Shown: in pieces, positions 38,084 to 46,650 of the stretch
How the letters are laid out: each line of letters begins with the position of its first letter
How positions within the stretch are numbered: position 1 is the first letter of the stretch
Assembly: GCF_005771495.1 (NCBI RefSeq)
Contig: NZ_VAUW01000002.1
Span: forward strand, 246,746-310,745
Source: Maribacter sp. ACAM166
Lineage (GTDB): Bacteria; Bacteroidota; Bacteroidia; Flavobacteriales; Flavobacteriaceae
Length of the DNA stretch: 64,000 bases
Reading direction: 5' to 3'
Notes under the pieces: generated by a model
The model's database searches: none
The model's input: the letters and a program-made list of their open reading frames with translations, nothing else
What the model was told of the DNA's origin: nothing
Position numbers and translations under genes: made by a program

Positions 38084-39233
38084 TTTCGTTGCTTTTTAGG
38101 CAAAACCACTTCACAAGAGGTAGACAATTCTAAGTAACTTAGAATACAGCTTGCTATCCGTTTCACGGATAAATAAAGAATATTACTATCTTATTATCAG
38201 TATATTAAATGATAAATACAGATTAAATCCTATGGGATTATATGGAACCAATCCGGTAATTAACTTGGTCTTATATGGTGTTTGGGAATTTTGGAGATAT
38301 CCTATTTTTTTTGTGGATAGGGAAATAAAAAATCAAGGGGTTTTTCTCTCCTTGTTCTTTTGCGCGGCTACGAGGAGGTCGGGCAAAACTAGAACGAATG
38401 ACTTCCAGTGCGGACCGGCGTAGCGTGTCAGCATGGGGTGGATTGGAGTGGAAGGATTGCCCGACTTACGCAGGGGCTTGGGGAATACATGTTCTGGAAA
38501 GATCCAATTTATTAGGGCTATAAAAACTTTCATCTTTATCCTTGTACTTATATATTGCTTTTGGACCAATATGGCTCTATCCGAAATAGACATTTATAAC
38601 ACATTAATTTACTGCGTATCAATATCTATAATTCTTCATTAATTAAGTAGTTAATTAATCGCATACCTAACTAATTATATCGGCCATACGGTAGTAAATC
38701 TACCAATATTATATATTTTCTATATTAAGGCTAGTTATTGGAGAGGGTGTGGATAGAGCTAACGGTCATTTCGTAGAATATCCTTTAGTTCAAAACCGAT
38801 GGTGTCTAACAAACTACAAATGGAAAATATTCTCTTGTAAGTCGTTCAACTCGTCCGCATAGGGAGAAACCCAATTGAATGGACGACCAACTACCGAAGA
38901 GGTTTAAAAATTTATCGTTTAAATGTGCTTTTTTAAGTTCCGTAAAAGGTGAATTATTAAAAAAACCACAATTGGAACTGGGAACAACTATTTTTATAAG
39001 GTTTTTGAACACTTCCATAATACGGCCGTTTTTGAGGCCATCCAATCAGCCTAAAATTGCATGTCAAATCAAGGTCTGCAACTCTAATTATTATTTTTAA
39101 AATTTGTATTGAACCCTTTGTCTTGAAAACAAAGCACCTAAAACTTCTATTTATGATAAGATTATTTTTCAGATAATCTAATTCGAGTAGTTACTTGTTT
39201 GTATTGCATATGTAGGTGTAATCACTTTTGCCT
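38084..39233. other. Long gene-poor stretch with a GC-rich structured block
   Basis: 1.15 kb without a convincing gene. ORFs of 60-90 codons exist on both strands but none looks protein-like by composition, and opposite-strand pairs overlap (38806-39100). The notable part is 38360-38500, markedly richer in G+C than its surroundings, described separately. Confidence 0.45.
38378..38465. repeat. GC-rich block with nested inverted repeats
   Basis: GTCGGGCAA (38378-38386) pairs with TTGCCCGAC (38457-38465); inside, CTTCCA (38402-38407) pairs with TGGAAG (38449-38454). The interior is GC-rich (CGGACCGGCGTAGCG). It could be a transfer origin, a structured RNA or an element end. Confidence 0.55.
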
Positions 39234-39896
39234 TTATTGGCCTTTTACATAGACATATAGGTTGGAGGCTATTTTATTGGATATTTTTATCAGCTTATTC
39301 TTGATGGCTATTTCTATAGACTTGTCGAAATCTTCCTTGTAGTGCAATACGAATTTCAAACCAAGTTTAACCTGCTGTGCGTCCAGATATCTAAGGAAAT
39401 TAGGAGACGAATCTTTAACACCTATAAGAATACATTTTGAACCTAAATTACACTCCGCAAGCAGATATTTATTGATTTGGGAAAGATTTCCGTTCTTATC
39501 GGGGATTGGATTACCATAAGGATTAGCTGTAGGGTAGCTTAGCAATCGGTCGATTTCATCGATAAGCTTTTCACTTTTTACGTGTTTCAATTGTTCTGCT
39601 AGTTCGTGTACCTCGCACCAATTAAAACCTAATTTTGCCGTTAAAAATGTTTCCCATAAACGATACCTTCTGATTATTGCCAAGGCGTGTTTCTCTCCAG
39701 TATCGGTCAATGTCGCCCCTTGATATTTTTGATAGTCCACAAGCTTTTTAGTCGCCAGTTTCCTAATCATAAGACTGACCGATGAGGCACTCGTTCCCAT
39801 CAGTTCCGATAGTCTTTTGGTTGATGCGCCCTTTTCTAATTCTTGCTGTAAACGTAATATTTCTTTTAAGTAATTTTCTTGAGTATGTGTAAGCAT
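39234..39896 (-). CDS. DtxR/MntR-family metal-dependent regulator, copy 1
   Basis: 220 residues from the ATG at 39896 (an earlier ATG at 39959 would add 21 residues not found in the sister protein). N-terminal winged helix (MLTHTQENYLKEILRLQQEL, TKRLSELMGTSASSVSLMIRKL), metal-binding/dimerisation domain with EVHELAEQLKHV and a C-terminal SH3/FeoA-like domain. Metal-loaded repressors of this family switch off uptake of manganese or iron. Divergent from the superoxide dismutase gene; close paralogue at 45895. Confidence 0.9.
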   Translation of the reverse strand: MLTHTQENYLKEILRLQQELEKGASTKRLSELMGTSASSVSLMIRKLATKKLVDYQKYQGATLTDTGEKHALAIIRRYRLWETFLTAKLGFNWCEVHELAEQLKHVKSEKLIDEIDRLLSYPTANPYGNPIPDKNGNLSQINKYLLAECNLGSKCILIGVKDSSPNFLRYLDAQQVKLGLKFVLHYKEDFDKSIEIAIKNKLIKISNKIASNLYVYVKGQ

Positions 39897-39948
39897 ATAT
39901 TCTCCAATAGTATAACGACAACAAGTTACATGTTTTATAATTAAATAA

Positions 39949-39962
39949 TTAGTTGACACTAA
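39949..39962. promoter_or_regulatory. Candidate DtxR/MntR operator
   Basis: TTAGTTGACACTAA: arms TTAGT and ACTAA, spacer four bases. It lies between the regulator and the superoxide dismutase gene and resembles TTAGGTTTACCTAA at 46598. Confidence 0.5.
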
Positions 39963-39989
39963 ATATTTTTTTAATAGTAATGAATATTA

Positions 39990-39997
39990 TATCTTTG
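39990..39997 (+). promoter_or_regulatory. -7 element TATCTTTG upstream of superoxide dismutase
   Basis: Exact TAnnTTTG match about 28 bases downstream of the candidate operator, as expected for a metal-repressed promoter reading toward sod. Confidence 0.55.
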
Positions 39998-40024
39998 GAG
40001 GAGTAAAAAACTTCTGCACGCCAT

Positions 40025-40138
40025 ATGGATTTTGTAATCAGTTTACTTCAAGAACATAAAAAAGAAATGGAGCGCAAGATTAAATGTGCCGATTTGTGAC
40101 AAAAGCCTCTAGAGAACTGAAAATGGCCATTAAAATCT
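40025..40138 (+). pseudogene. Short frameshifted leader gene before superoxide dismutase
   Basis: An ATG at 40025 opens 24 codons (MDFVISLLQEHKKEMERKI ...) ending at TGA 40097-40099. Dropping one base there continues as DKASRELKMAIKI to a stop before 40140, giving a 40-residue helical peptide. This looks like a small gene interrupted by one base change. Confidence 0.35.
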
Positions 40139-40155
40139 AAAAAGAGAAAGCAACT

Positions 40156-40758
40156 ATGAACATTACCCAAGAATTACCACAACTGCCTTTTGATAAAAAA
40201 GCTTTGGCGCCACTTATTACAGAGGAAACCTTTGATTATCATTATGGCGAACACCATGCAGCCTATGTGAAAAATCTAAAAGGTATTGTACAGGATTCTT
40301 ATCGTGAAGATATGTCTGTAAAAGAATTGATTTTGGAAGGGCATCAAAAACAAGAATCGGGACTCTTTAATAACGCTGCACAGCATTGGAACCACAGTTT
40401 TTTCTGGCATTGTCTTTCACCCGATGGTGGTGGCGGTCCTAATGGAAATATCAAAAATCTGATTGAACGAGACTTTCAAAGTTTCGAGCAATTTAAAGAA
40501 CAATTTTCTATTACGGCTACCAAATTGTTTGGTTCTGGCTGGGCATGGCTTGCTCAAGACGACTCTGGAAAACTAGAAATCTTGCCTATGAAAGATGCTC
40601 ATACCCCACTTACTGAATCTAAAACACCTATTCTTACCCTGGACGTTTGGGAACATGCCTACTATATTGATTACCGCAATTCTCGACCGAAATTTGTAGA
40701 AAGTTTTTGGGATGTCGTCAATTGGAATTTTGCTAACGAAAACGTAAATAAGCTATGA
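40156..40758 (+). CDS. sod: Fe/Mn superoxide dismutase
   Basis: Converts superoxide to oxygen and hydrogen peroxide. 200 residues, the standard length. Metal ligand contexts are visible: FDYHYGEHHAAYVKNL (N-terminal His), NHSFFWHCLSP, and LDVWEHAYYIDYRN (Asp and His). GSGWAWL is the conserved active-site region. No signal peptide, so cytoplasmic. Next to two metal regulators and a metal transporter, fitting a manganese-linked oxidative-stress island. The stop overlaps the next start in ATGA. Confidence 0.95.
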   Translation: MNITQELPQLPFDKKALAPLITEETFDYHYGEHHAAYVKNLKGIVQDSYREDMSVKELILEGHQKQESGLFNNAAQHWNHSFFWHCLSPDGGGGPNGNIKNLIERDFQSFEQFKEQFSITATKLFGSGWAWLAQDDSGKLEILPMKDAHTPLTESKTPILTLDVWEHAYYIDYRNSRPKFVESFWDVVNWNFANENVNKL

Positions 40759-41195
40759 GTGAATCCTGTATAAAACATATTGAAAATGCGTGGAAAGCAA
40801 AAACCGAAACATCGAACGTTCTTTTTAAAGAGGGACACTACTCCGATGCGATGACAGGCTATATGGAAGCGCTTTATCGCGCAGAGCTACTGAACGATTA
40901 TAAAAAAGAAGTGGCCCTAACCGGAATACCTTTTTTACAAATATTCGCAATTTCCTGTAATAACATTGCCTATACCTACAAGGAAATGGGGCTAGCTCAT
41001 AAAGGCGAAAAAATGCTTAAAAGGGTCGTGTATTATTTATTAAGTCTTTACAAGAGTGATACAATACATAACGAGGAGCTTCAAAATGAACTTAAAAGAG
41101 CAATTTTAAACTATTCGGAATACGCAGAGAAAAATGGATTGAAAATAGAAAATGCCGATAAGCTTTTCTCTAACATACAAGAACACCTCTCTTAA
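40755..41195 (+). CDS. TPR-like helical protein, 146 residues
   Basis: Entirely helical. KEGHYSDAMTGYMEALYRAE and CNNIAYTYKEMGLAHKGEKM have the spacing of tetratricopeptide repeats (about residues 25-110). Several Cys (5, 68) and acidic patches. Coupled to sod by a four-base overlap. No enzymatic motif; probably a partner or chaperone protein. Confidence 0.7.
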   Translation: MSESCIKHIENAWKAKTETSNVLFKEGHYSDAMTGYMEALYRAELLNDYKKEVALTGIPFLQIFAISCNNIAYTYKEMGLAHKGEKMLKRVVYYLLSLYKSDTIHNEELQNELKRAILNYSEYAEKNGLKIENADKLFSNIQEHLS

Positions 41196-41226
41196 ACCTA
41201 TTCCTTGTCACTCATGTTTAATAATA

Positions 41227-41703
41227 GTGAATACAAAAATAAATAATACGAGCCGTATAAACGAAGTAAAGATTATCGCCGTTGATTTTGACGGTACCAT
41301 CGTAGAACACTCCTATCCCAAAATCGGAAAGCAAATGTTTTTTGCATTTGCAACCTTAAAGAAACTTCAACAAAAGGGGCATCGACTTATTCTATGGACC
41401 TACCGAGAGGGAATATTTTTAGAAGAAGCAGTAGCTTATTGTTTGAAAAACGGAGTTCATTTTTATGCTATCAACGAGAACTACCTAGGCGAAAAGTCCG
41501 GAAAGACATATAGCCGAAAGCTCAATGCTGATATATTTATCGATGATCGTAACGTGGGCGGTTTTCTAGGATGGGAACAAATCTGGCACATCCTACATCC
41601 AGAAGATGGGGAGTTTAGTCATCAATTTAAAAATGAACAAGCACATTTAAACTTCCCTCTTACAATAAAAAATTGGTTAGGATTTTTTGGGAAAAAATCT
41701 TAA
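41227..41703 (+). CDS. HAD-like hydrolase (BT0820-type)
   Basis: 158 residues from a GTG start. The nucleophile motif is VDFDGTIVEH (about 19-28), followed by ILWTYREG (motif II-like Thr) and FIDDRNVGG (acidic motif). Small magnesium-dependent phosphohydrolase of the HAD superfamily without a large cap. The upstream extension to 41152 overlaps the previous gene and has no family resemblance, so the GTG was preferred. Confidence 0.8.
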   Translation: MNTKINNTSRINEVKIIAVDFDGTIVEHSYPKIGKQMFFAFATLKKLQQKGHRLILWTYREGIFLEEAVAYCLKNGVHFYAINENYLGEKSGKTYSRKLNADIFIDDRNVGGFLGWEQIWHILHPEDGEFSHQFKNEQAHLNFPLTIKNWLGFFGKKS

Positions 41704-41819
41704 CAAATCCCCATTATATCCATTTATGTCCTCACTAAATATTTATACTCAAAAAATGATATTTACGGTCTACGCTCGGGAACACGTCTAGCTTTAAAAA
41801 GCTTAAATTCAAGCACTAA

Positions 41820-42980
41820 CTATCCCCGAAACAAAAAGAAACGCTCCTTTAGTTCCTCTATAGCGGTCACTTTATTGGTTGTTATATAAAGTAAGGCTTC
41901 GTCAGTGAATTCTTGTCCCTTGTCGGTCAGGGACACAATATTATCAGAGATATAGATAAGGTTATTCTTAGATGCTAGTTCCAATACCGTTTTTGCCTGT
42001 ACTTTTTGCCAGTTAATATGTTCCCGTAAGTGATTGACGTGCCGCTCTTCTGCTTCTTGATGGTTTTGAAGATGCAACAGGAATACGAGTAGCGATACTT
42101 CTTTACGCTGCTGCCTTTCCTTAAAAAACACAGAGAAAACCCCTTGTTTAGGGGCAAAAAGATACACTAAAAGAAAGACTATTCCCAGTACGGTACTCAT
42201 CGATCCGGCGATAGAAGCGTCAAGAACGTTGGCCAGCCAGTACCCGGCAATTGCAGCAAAGATTCCGAAGCAACAGCTTAAGAAAAGCATATGTTTTAAG
42301 TTATCGGTAAGCAGGTAAGCGGTTGCGGCAGGGGCAATAATAAGAGCTACGACAAGTACCGCACCAACTGCATCAAACGCACCAACGACAGTGACCGAGG
42401 AAATTGTCATAAGCCCATAATGTAATATTGCTGGCGAAAAGCCTAAGGTAGCGGCAAGTCCCTTATCAAATGTGCTCAACTTAAGCTCTTTGAAAAATAG
42501 CAGGAGTAAGGTTAAAGTAATTAGCAATATTGACCCGATGACCCATAAAGATTTAGGTCCAATATCCATACCGTCAACTACAAGCCGATCAAAAGGCGCA
42601 AAGGCCAGCTCCCCTAACAGTACGGCATCAATGTCTAGATGTACATCATTTGCATTTTTAGCGATAAGAATAACCCCAATACTAAAAAGCGCTGGGAACA
42701 CTAGTCCAATAGCGGTATCTTCTTTTACAAGACCGGTCTTTTGGATAAATTCTACCAAAATGACCGTGATAACACCTGTAAGCGCAGCCAACAGAATCAA
42801 TAAAGGTGAGTTAAGATCTTGGGTAATAAAGAAGCCCAATACAATGCCTGGAAGGATGGAATGGCTGATGGCATCACTGATCATCGCCATTTTCCGAAGC
42901 ACCAAAAACGTTCCAGGTATGGCACAGGCTATGGCTACTATTGCCCCTATTAGTTGTATTTCGAGCTGTGCACTAGTCAT
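41820..42980 (-). CDS. Metal ABC transporter permease with C-terminal DNA-binding-like tail (second)
   Basis: 386 residues. Residues 1-280 hold about eight membrane helices with the MVIGxFAVLRK-type loop GTFLVLRKMAMISDAISHSILPGI, the signature of ZnuB/MntB/MntC permeases. Residues about 290-386 are soluble: HLQNHQEAEERHVNHLREH, SKNNLIYISDNIVSLTDKGQ, resembling a winged helix of the DtxR type. Last gene of the mntR-binding protein-ATPase-permease-permease operon; it overlaps the upstream permease by eight bases. Confidence 0.88.
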   Translation of the reverse strand: MTSAQLEIQLIGAIVAIACAIPGTFLVLRKMAMISDAISHSILPGIVLGFFITQDLNSPLLILLAALTGVITVILVEFIQKTGLVKEDTAIGLVFPALFSIGVILIAKNANDVHLDIDAVLLGELAFAPFDRLVVDGMDIGPKSLWVIGSILLITLTLLLLFFKELKLSTFDKGLAATLGFSPAILHYGLMTISSVTVVGAFDAVGAVLVVALIIAPAATAYLLTDNLKHMLFLSCCFGIFAAIAGYWLANVLDASIAGSMSTVLGIVFLLVYLFAPKQGVFSVFFKERQQRKEVSLLVFLLHLQNHQEAEERHVNHLREHINWQKVQAKTVLELASKNNLIYISDNIVSLTDKGQEFTDEALLYITTNKVTAIEELKERFFLFRG

Positions 42981-44088
42981 TTTCGCTGCCTAATTGATTA
43001 TAAATGGATTCTGCTTCATCATATCCCTCTTGAGTCATGGCCCACTGGTTACCTTCGATTCTTACGAACTTTTTATCTTCAAGCTTATTCAGAGTTTTAC
43101 GCGTAAAACCTTGAAAATTATTTAGAATACGGATTGCATGCGGTCTAGAGATATTTTCGTGTTCCTTAACGATGTGGTGCATAAAAGTAAGGGTCTTTTT
43201 CAAATGGAGTTCCCTGCGATTCTTTCTAAAACGTATTTTCCTGAATAACAGGCCGCGCCCAGGCGAAAAAATAAAGGAAATCAACACAAAGGTCGCAGCT
43301 ACCAAAACGATGACAGGCCCTGTCGAAAGGTTATTTTGACTCGCACTGATAGCTGTACCGAAGACGCCAGAAAATGCTCCAAAGATAGATGCCAAAAAAA
43401 TCATAATCCCTAAGTTGTTCGTCCATTGCCTAGCCGCTGCAGCAGGAGCTAGTAGCATAGCACTCATAAGCACAACCCCTACAGTCTGTAGCCCTAACAC
43501 AATTGCCAGCACTATAAACGTAGTAATCAAAATATCTAGAAAACGAGTATTAAATCCCAACGTCTTCGTATAGTCCGCATCAAAAAGCAACAATTTTAAT
43601 TCCTTCCAAAAAAGAAGTAGAACGATTAAGCTGATTCCCGTAACTGTAGCCATCACCCAAACATCTTCTTCTACTAAGGTAGCCGCTTGTCCAAAAAGGT
43701 ATTTATCCAAACCGGCCTGATTGGCATTCGGCATTTTCTGAATAAACGTAAGTAACAACATCCCGAAACCGAAAAATAATGAAAGAATCAGGCCCAACGC
43801 CGTATCATTCTTTAAACGGGTACGCTTTACAATGCTCTTTATCCAAAAGGTTCCAATAAGGCCACTTATCAATGCACCTATTAAAATAATATTAGCGTCT
43901 TTTACACCTGTAATTATGAATGCTAGGGCTATACCGGGAAGCGCAGCATGCGAAATGGCGTCGCCCAAAAGGCTCTGTTTACGTAATACCGCAAAACTAC
44001 CCAACATTCCACAGATAGCTCCTAGAATAGCAGTCCCTAGGGTAATCGTGCGGAGGGTATAGTCCGTAAAAAAGTCTGTTAGTTCCAT
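42973..44088 (-). CDS. Metal ABC transporter permease with winged-helix-like tail (first)
   Basis: 371 residues. Membrane part of about eight helices with CGMLGSFAVLRKQSLLGDAISHAALPG, the conserved permease loop that meets the ATPase. From about residue 295 a soluble tail with FMHHIVKEHENISRPHAIRI, GFTRKTLNKLEDKKFV and QWAMTQEGYDEAES follows, reading like a winged helix. Divalent metal import (Mn, Zn or Fe) is inferred from the family and from the MntR-type neighbour. Four bases separate it from the ATPase gene. Confidence 0.88.
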   Translation of the reverse strand: MELTDFFTDYTLRTITLGTAILGAICGMLGSFAVLRKQSLLGDAISHAALPGIALAFIITGVKDANIILIGALISGLIGTFWIKSIVKRTRLKNDTALGLILSLFFGFGMLLLTFIQKMPNANQAGLDKYLFGQAATLVEEDVWVMATVTGISLIVLLLFWKELKLLLFDADYTKTLGFNTRFLDILITTFIVLAIVLGLQTVGVVLMSAMLLAPAAAARQWTNNLGIMIFLASIFGAFSGVFGTAISASQNNLSTGPVIVLVAATFVLISFIFSPGRGLLFRKIRFRKNRRELHLKKTLTFMHHIVKEHENISRPHAIRILNNFQGFTRKTLNKLEDKKFVRIEGNQWAMTQEGYDEAESIYNQLGSEND

Positions 44089-44092
44089 TTAT

Positions 44093-44833
44093 TTACTGAT
44101 TCACGGCCACTTTGTAGTTGATGCCATAGGTTTTCGTGAGGTTATCATCATTAAAAATATCCTTGACGGGACCGGAGGCAATGCCTTTTACATTAAGGAA
44201 AGTCACCCAATCAAAATATTCGGGAACCGTTTGTAGGTCGTGGTGCACGACGATAAGCGTTTTTCCCGCTTTGCGCAGTTCTTTCAATATATTTATAATA
44301 GCCTTTTCAGTAGTAGCATCAACACCTTGAAAAGGTTCGTCCATTAGGTAAATAGCAGCATTTTGTACTAAAGCTCGTGCTAGAAATATACGTTGTTGTT
44401 GTCCTCCACTCAGCTGACTTATCTGCCGGTTTTTAAATTCGAGCATACCTACTTTCTCCAAAGCTTCCAAAGCAAGCTTTTTCTCTTTTTGACCTGGTCT
44501 TTTTATCCAGCCTAGACTTCCATACGTGCCCATCATTACCACATCGAGCGCAGTAGTGGGGAAATCCCAGTCTACACTACCTTTTTGGGGAACATAGGCT
44601 ACTTTGTCCACTTGTTTTTTATACGGTTGACCAAAAACTTGTACGCTGCCCGCTATGGGTTTTATAATCCCTAAAATAGACTTGATTAGTGTCGATTTTC
44701 CAGCGCCGTTCGGCCCTACGATAGCCATCAAGACTCCTTCCGGAATAATTAGGTCTATGTCCCATAATACCGGCTTGTAATCATAGGCAACGGTAAGGTC
44801 ATCGATTCGTATGGCAGGCAATCTATCTTTCAT
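44093..44833 (-). CDS. Metal ABC transporter ATPase
   Basis: 246 residues. Walker [12 protein letters not shown] (about 39-49), Q-loop [13 protein letters not shown], signature [15 protein letters not shown], Walker [14 protein letters not shown], and H-loop VVHHDLQT. The closely related ZnuC/MntA class has the same VPQ...DWDFP motif. Energises uptake of divalent metal with the two permeases and the lipoprotein receptor of this operon. Confidence 0.94.
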   Translation of the reverse strand: MKDRLPAIRIDDLTVAYDYKPVLWDIDLIIPEGVLMAIVGPNGAGKSTLIKSILGIIKPIAGSVQVFGQPYKKQVDKVAYVPQKGSVDWDFPTTALDVVMMGTYGSLGWIKRPGQKEKKLALEALEKVGMLEFKNRQISQLSGGQQQRIFLARALVQNAAIYLMDEPFQGVDATTEKAIINILKELRKAGKTLIVVHHDLQTVPEYFDWVTFLNVKGIASGPVKDIFNDDNLTKTYGINYKVAVNQ

Positions 44834-44898
44834 AATCTTTTACAATTAGTGCTGCTACCAGCAACTTTTAGGATTTCATTTTAAAGGCTTACCAACAT

Positions 44899-45810
44899 TT
44901 ACTTCAGCGCACCTACAATTGTTTTTACATTGTATCTGAACATCCCAATGTAAGTTCCTTCCTCGGTTCCAGCGTTACCCAGTGCATCCGAATAGAGGGT
45001 GCCCCCGATTTGAACATTATAGTTTTTTGACTGGACGGCCTTTTGCAAGGCCTCGATGGTTCTTTTAGGTACGCTGCTTTCCACAAAAACAGCCTTGACC
45101 TGTTTATCAATAATGAGCTTGGCAAGATTCTGTACATCCTGTACCCCAGCTTCCGTGGCGGTAGAAAGCCCTTGCAGTCCAACAACCTCAAAACCGTATT
45201 CCTTACCAAAATAATTAAAGGCATCATGTGCAGTTACCAGTACGCGTTTTTCTTCCGGCAATGTAGCTATGATTTCCCTTACCTCTTCTTCAAGTGTATT
45301 TAGCTTTATTAAATACGTTTTTTTGTTTTCTTCGAAGAAAGCCGCATTGTCTGGATTAAGCTTGCTTAATTTTATTGTAAGGTAATTGGTCATCTGTTTC
45401 CAATATTCTATATTGAACCAGATATGAGGATCATAATTAGATGCAAAATATTCGGAGCCTATCAAACCTTTTTTATCTAATGCCTCGGCTAGAGCGATTG
45501 TATTAATGTTGCGCCCCATTTTCTCAAAGACATCCACAAGTTTTCCCTCAAGGTGCAACCCACTGTAAAAGACAACGTCTGCACTTGATAATTTAGATAC
45601 GTCACCTTCACTAGCCTTATAGAGATGTGGATCCACTCCACTTCCCATGAGTCCTTTTACATTCACAGAATCTCCACCTATATTCTTAACCAAATCGGTA
45701 ATCATGCTCGTGGTAGTAACTATGTTGAGCTTGTTATCTTTAGTATTATTGCCCTTTTTACAACTTGCAAAAAGAGTTAAAAAAAGTAGGAGTAGTATGG
45801 TATGCTTCAT
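44899..45810 (-). CDS. Metal-binding lipoprotein of the ABC transporter (cluster A-I)
   Basis: 303 residues. Lipoprotein signal MKHTILLLLFLTLFASCKK with Cys17. Metal-site residues are visible: GVDPHLYKA (His near 62), YDPHIWF (His near 127) and TAHDAFNYFGKEYG, then the Asp/Ser region SDALGN near the C-terminus. The GVDPHLY / DPHIW pair is typical of Mn/Zn/Fe receptors such as MntC, PsaA and ZnuA. It lacks the His-rich loop of ZnuA, which favours manganese or iron. Confidence 0.92.
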   Translation of the reverse strand: MKHTILLLLFLTLFASCKKGNNTKDNKLNIVTTTSMITDLVKNIGGDSVNVKGLMGSGVDPHLYKASEGDVSKLSSADVVFYSGLHLEGKLVDVFEKMGRNINTIALAEALDKKGLIGSEYFASNYDPHIWFNIEYWKQMTNYLTIKLSKLNPDNAAFFEENKKTYLIKLNTLEEEVREIIATLPEEKRVLVTAHDAFNYFGKEYGFEVVGLQGLSTATEAGVQDVQNLAKLIIDKQVKAVFVESSVPKRTIEALQKAVQSKNYNVQIGGTLYSDALGNAGTEEGTYIGMFRYNVKTIVGALK

Positions 45811-45894
45811 TATAGAAATTTGGTGTTCAATTTTTTACTTCACAATAATTTGTAATAGAAATGACAAATGATGCTGCTCATCCTTCGAGCTTAA

Positions 45895-46548
45895 TCAATC
45901 CTCAACGTAGATATTATCTGTTGCAGTTTTGGATAACGGAATTTCTTTTTTATCTATCAATACGGTCATGCTTTCATCAAACGACTCAATATTCAGTACC
46001 TCTAGATTCGTACCCAAACCTATTTCCTGTTTGGCCAAGAACTGTAGAAAAGAAGAAGAGGTATCATTAAATCCTTTACAAATTCCACGTTCGCCTTTCT
46101 GAAGTTGTGAAAGTCTTTTATTTGGTGATTTGGGCAGCTTACCATTCGTATCAGGTATTGGGTCTCCATGTGGGTCATATTGAGGTCGACCTAAAAACAG
46201 ATCAAGTTCCTCAACCAATTTAGGCGATCTTATGTGCTCTAACTGTTCCGCTACCTCATGTACTTCGTCCCAATTAAAATTTAGGCATTCTACAAGAAAG
46301 TATTCCCATAAACGATGTTTTCTGACAATAAGTAACGCATGTTGCATTCCTTTATCGGTCAGCTGTACGCCATAATACTTTTGGTAATCGACCAATTTTT
46401 TACCAGCCAATCTTTTGAGCATTTCGGTCACGGAGGCCGCTTTTGTTTTCAGTTTTTCAGAAAGCCCGCTAGTGGACACACCACCTTCAACTTCTTGTTG
46501 TAAATGAAATATGGCCTTTAAATAATTTTCTTCGGATTGCGTAAACAT
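45895..46548 (-). CDS. DtxR/MntR-family metal-dependent regulator, copy 2
   Basis: 217 residues from the ATG at 46548; the earlier ATG at 46575 falls inside a palindrome and adds nine unusual residues. Strong likeness to the protein at 39234: MFTQSEENYLKAIFHLQQEV, SEKLKTKAASVTEMLKRLAG, LNFNWDEVHEVAEQLEHIRS, and the PHGDPIPDTNGKLP segment. First gene of the metal-transport operon. Divergent from the TonB receptor; both probably share the operator at 46598. Confidence 0.9.
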   Translation of the reverse strand: MFTQSEENYLKAIFHLQQEVEGGVSTSGLSEKLKTKAASVTEMLKRLAGKKLVDYQKYYGVQLTDKGMQHALLIVRKHRLWEYFLVECLNFNWDEVHEVAEQLEHIRSPKLVEELDLFLGRPQYDPHGDPIPDTNGKLPKSPNKRLSQLQKGERGICKGFNDTSSSFLQFLAKQEIGLGTNLEVLNIESFDESMTVLIDKKEIPLSKTATDNIYVED

Positions 46549-46556
46549 AATTTCAA

Positions 46557-46580
46557 ATAAAATGTAAATATACATTTTAT
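46557..46580. promoter_or_regulatory. Perfect inverted repeat at the regulator start
   Basis: ATAAAATGTA and TACATTTTAT are separated by AATA: a 10-bp perfect palindrome just upstream of the chosen regulator ATG. It may be an additional regulator-binding site or a promoter-overlapping element. Confidence 0.45.
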
Positions 46581-46597
46581 TCTTTGATAATAAATTA

Positions 46598-46611
46598 TTA
46601 GGTTTACCTAA
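46598..46611. promoter_or_regulatory. Candidate DtxR/MntR operator
   Basis: TTAGGTTTACCTAA: 6-bp arms TTAGGT/ACCTAA with a TT spacer, close to DtxR/IdeR-type boxes. Located between the divergent regulator operon and the TonB receptor, so it could control both. Confidence 0.65.
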
Positions 46612-46650
46612 ATTTTTATTTATAAATCAAGATAAGTATAATTAACAATT

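Noticed and set aside
38333..38593. 86-codon minus-strand ORF through the GC-rich block
   Set aside because: Its reading follows the structured GC-rich repeat; composition looks like translation of non-coding structured DNA. I cannot exclude it fully.
38806..39100. Overlapping ORFs on both strands (79 and 73 codons)
   Set aside because: Neither has recognisable motifs and they exclude each other; treated as chance ORFs.
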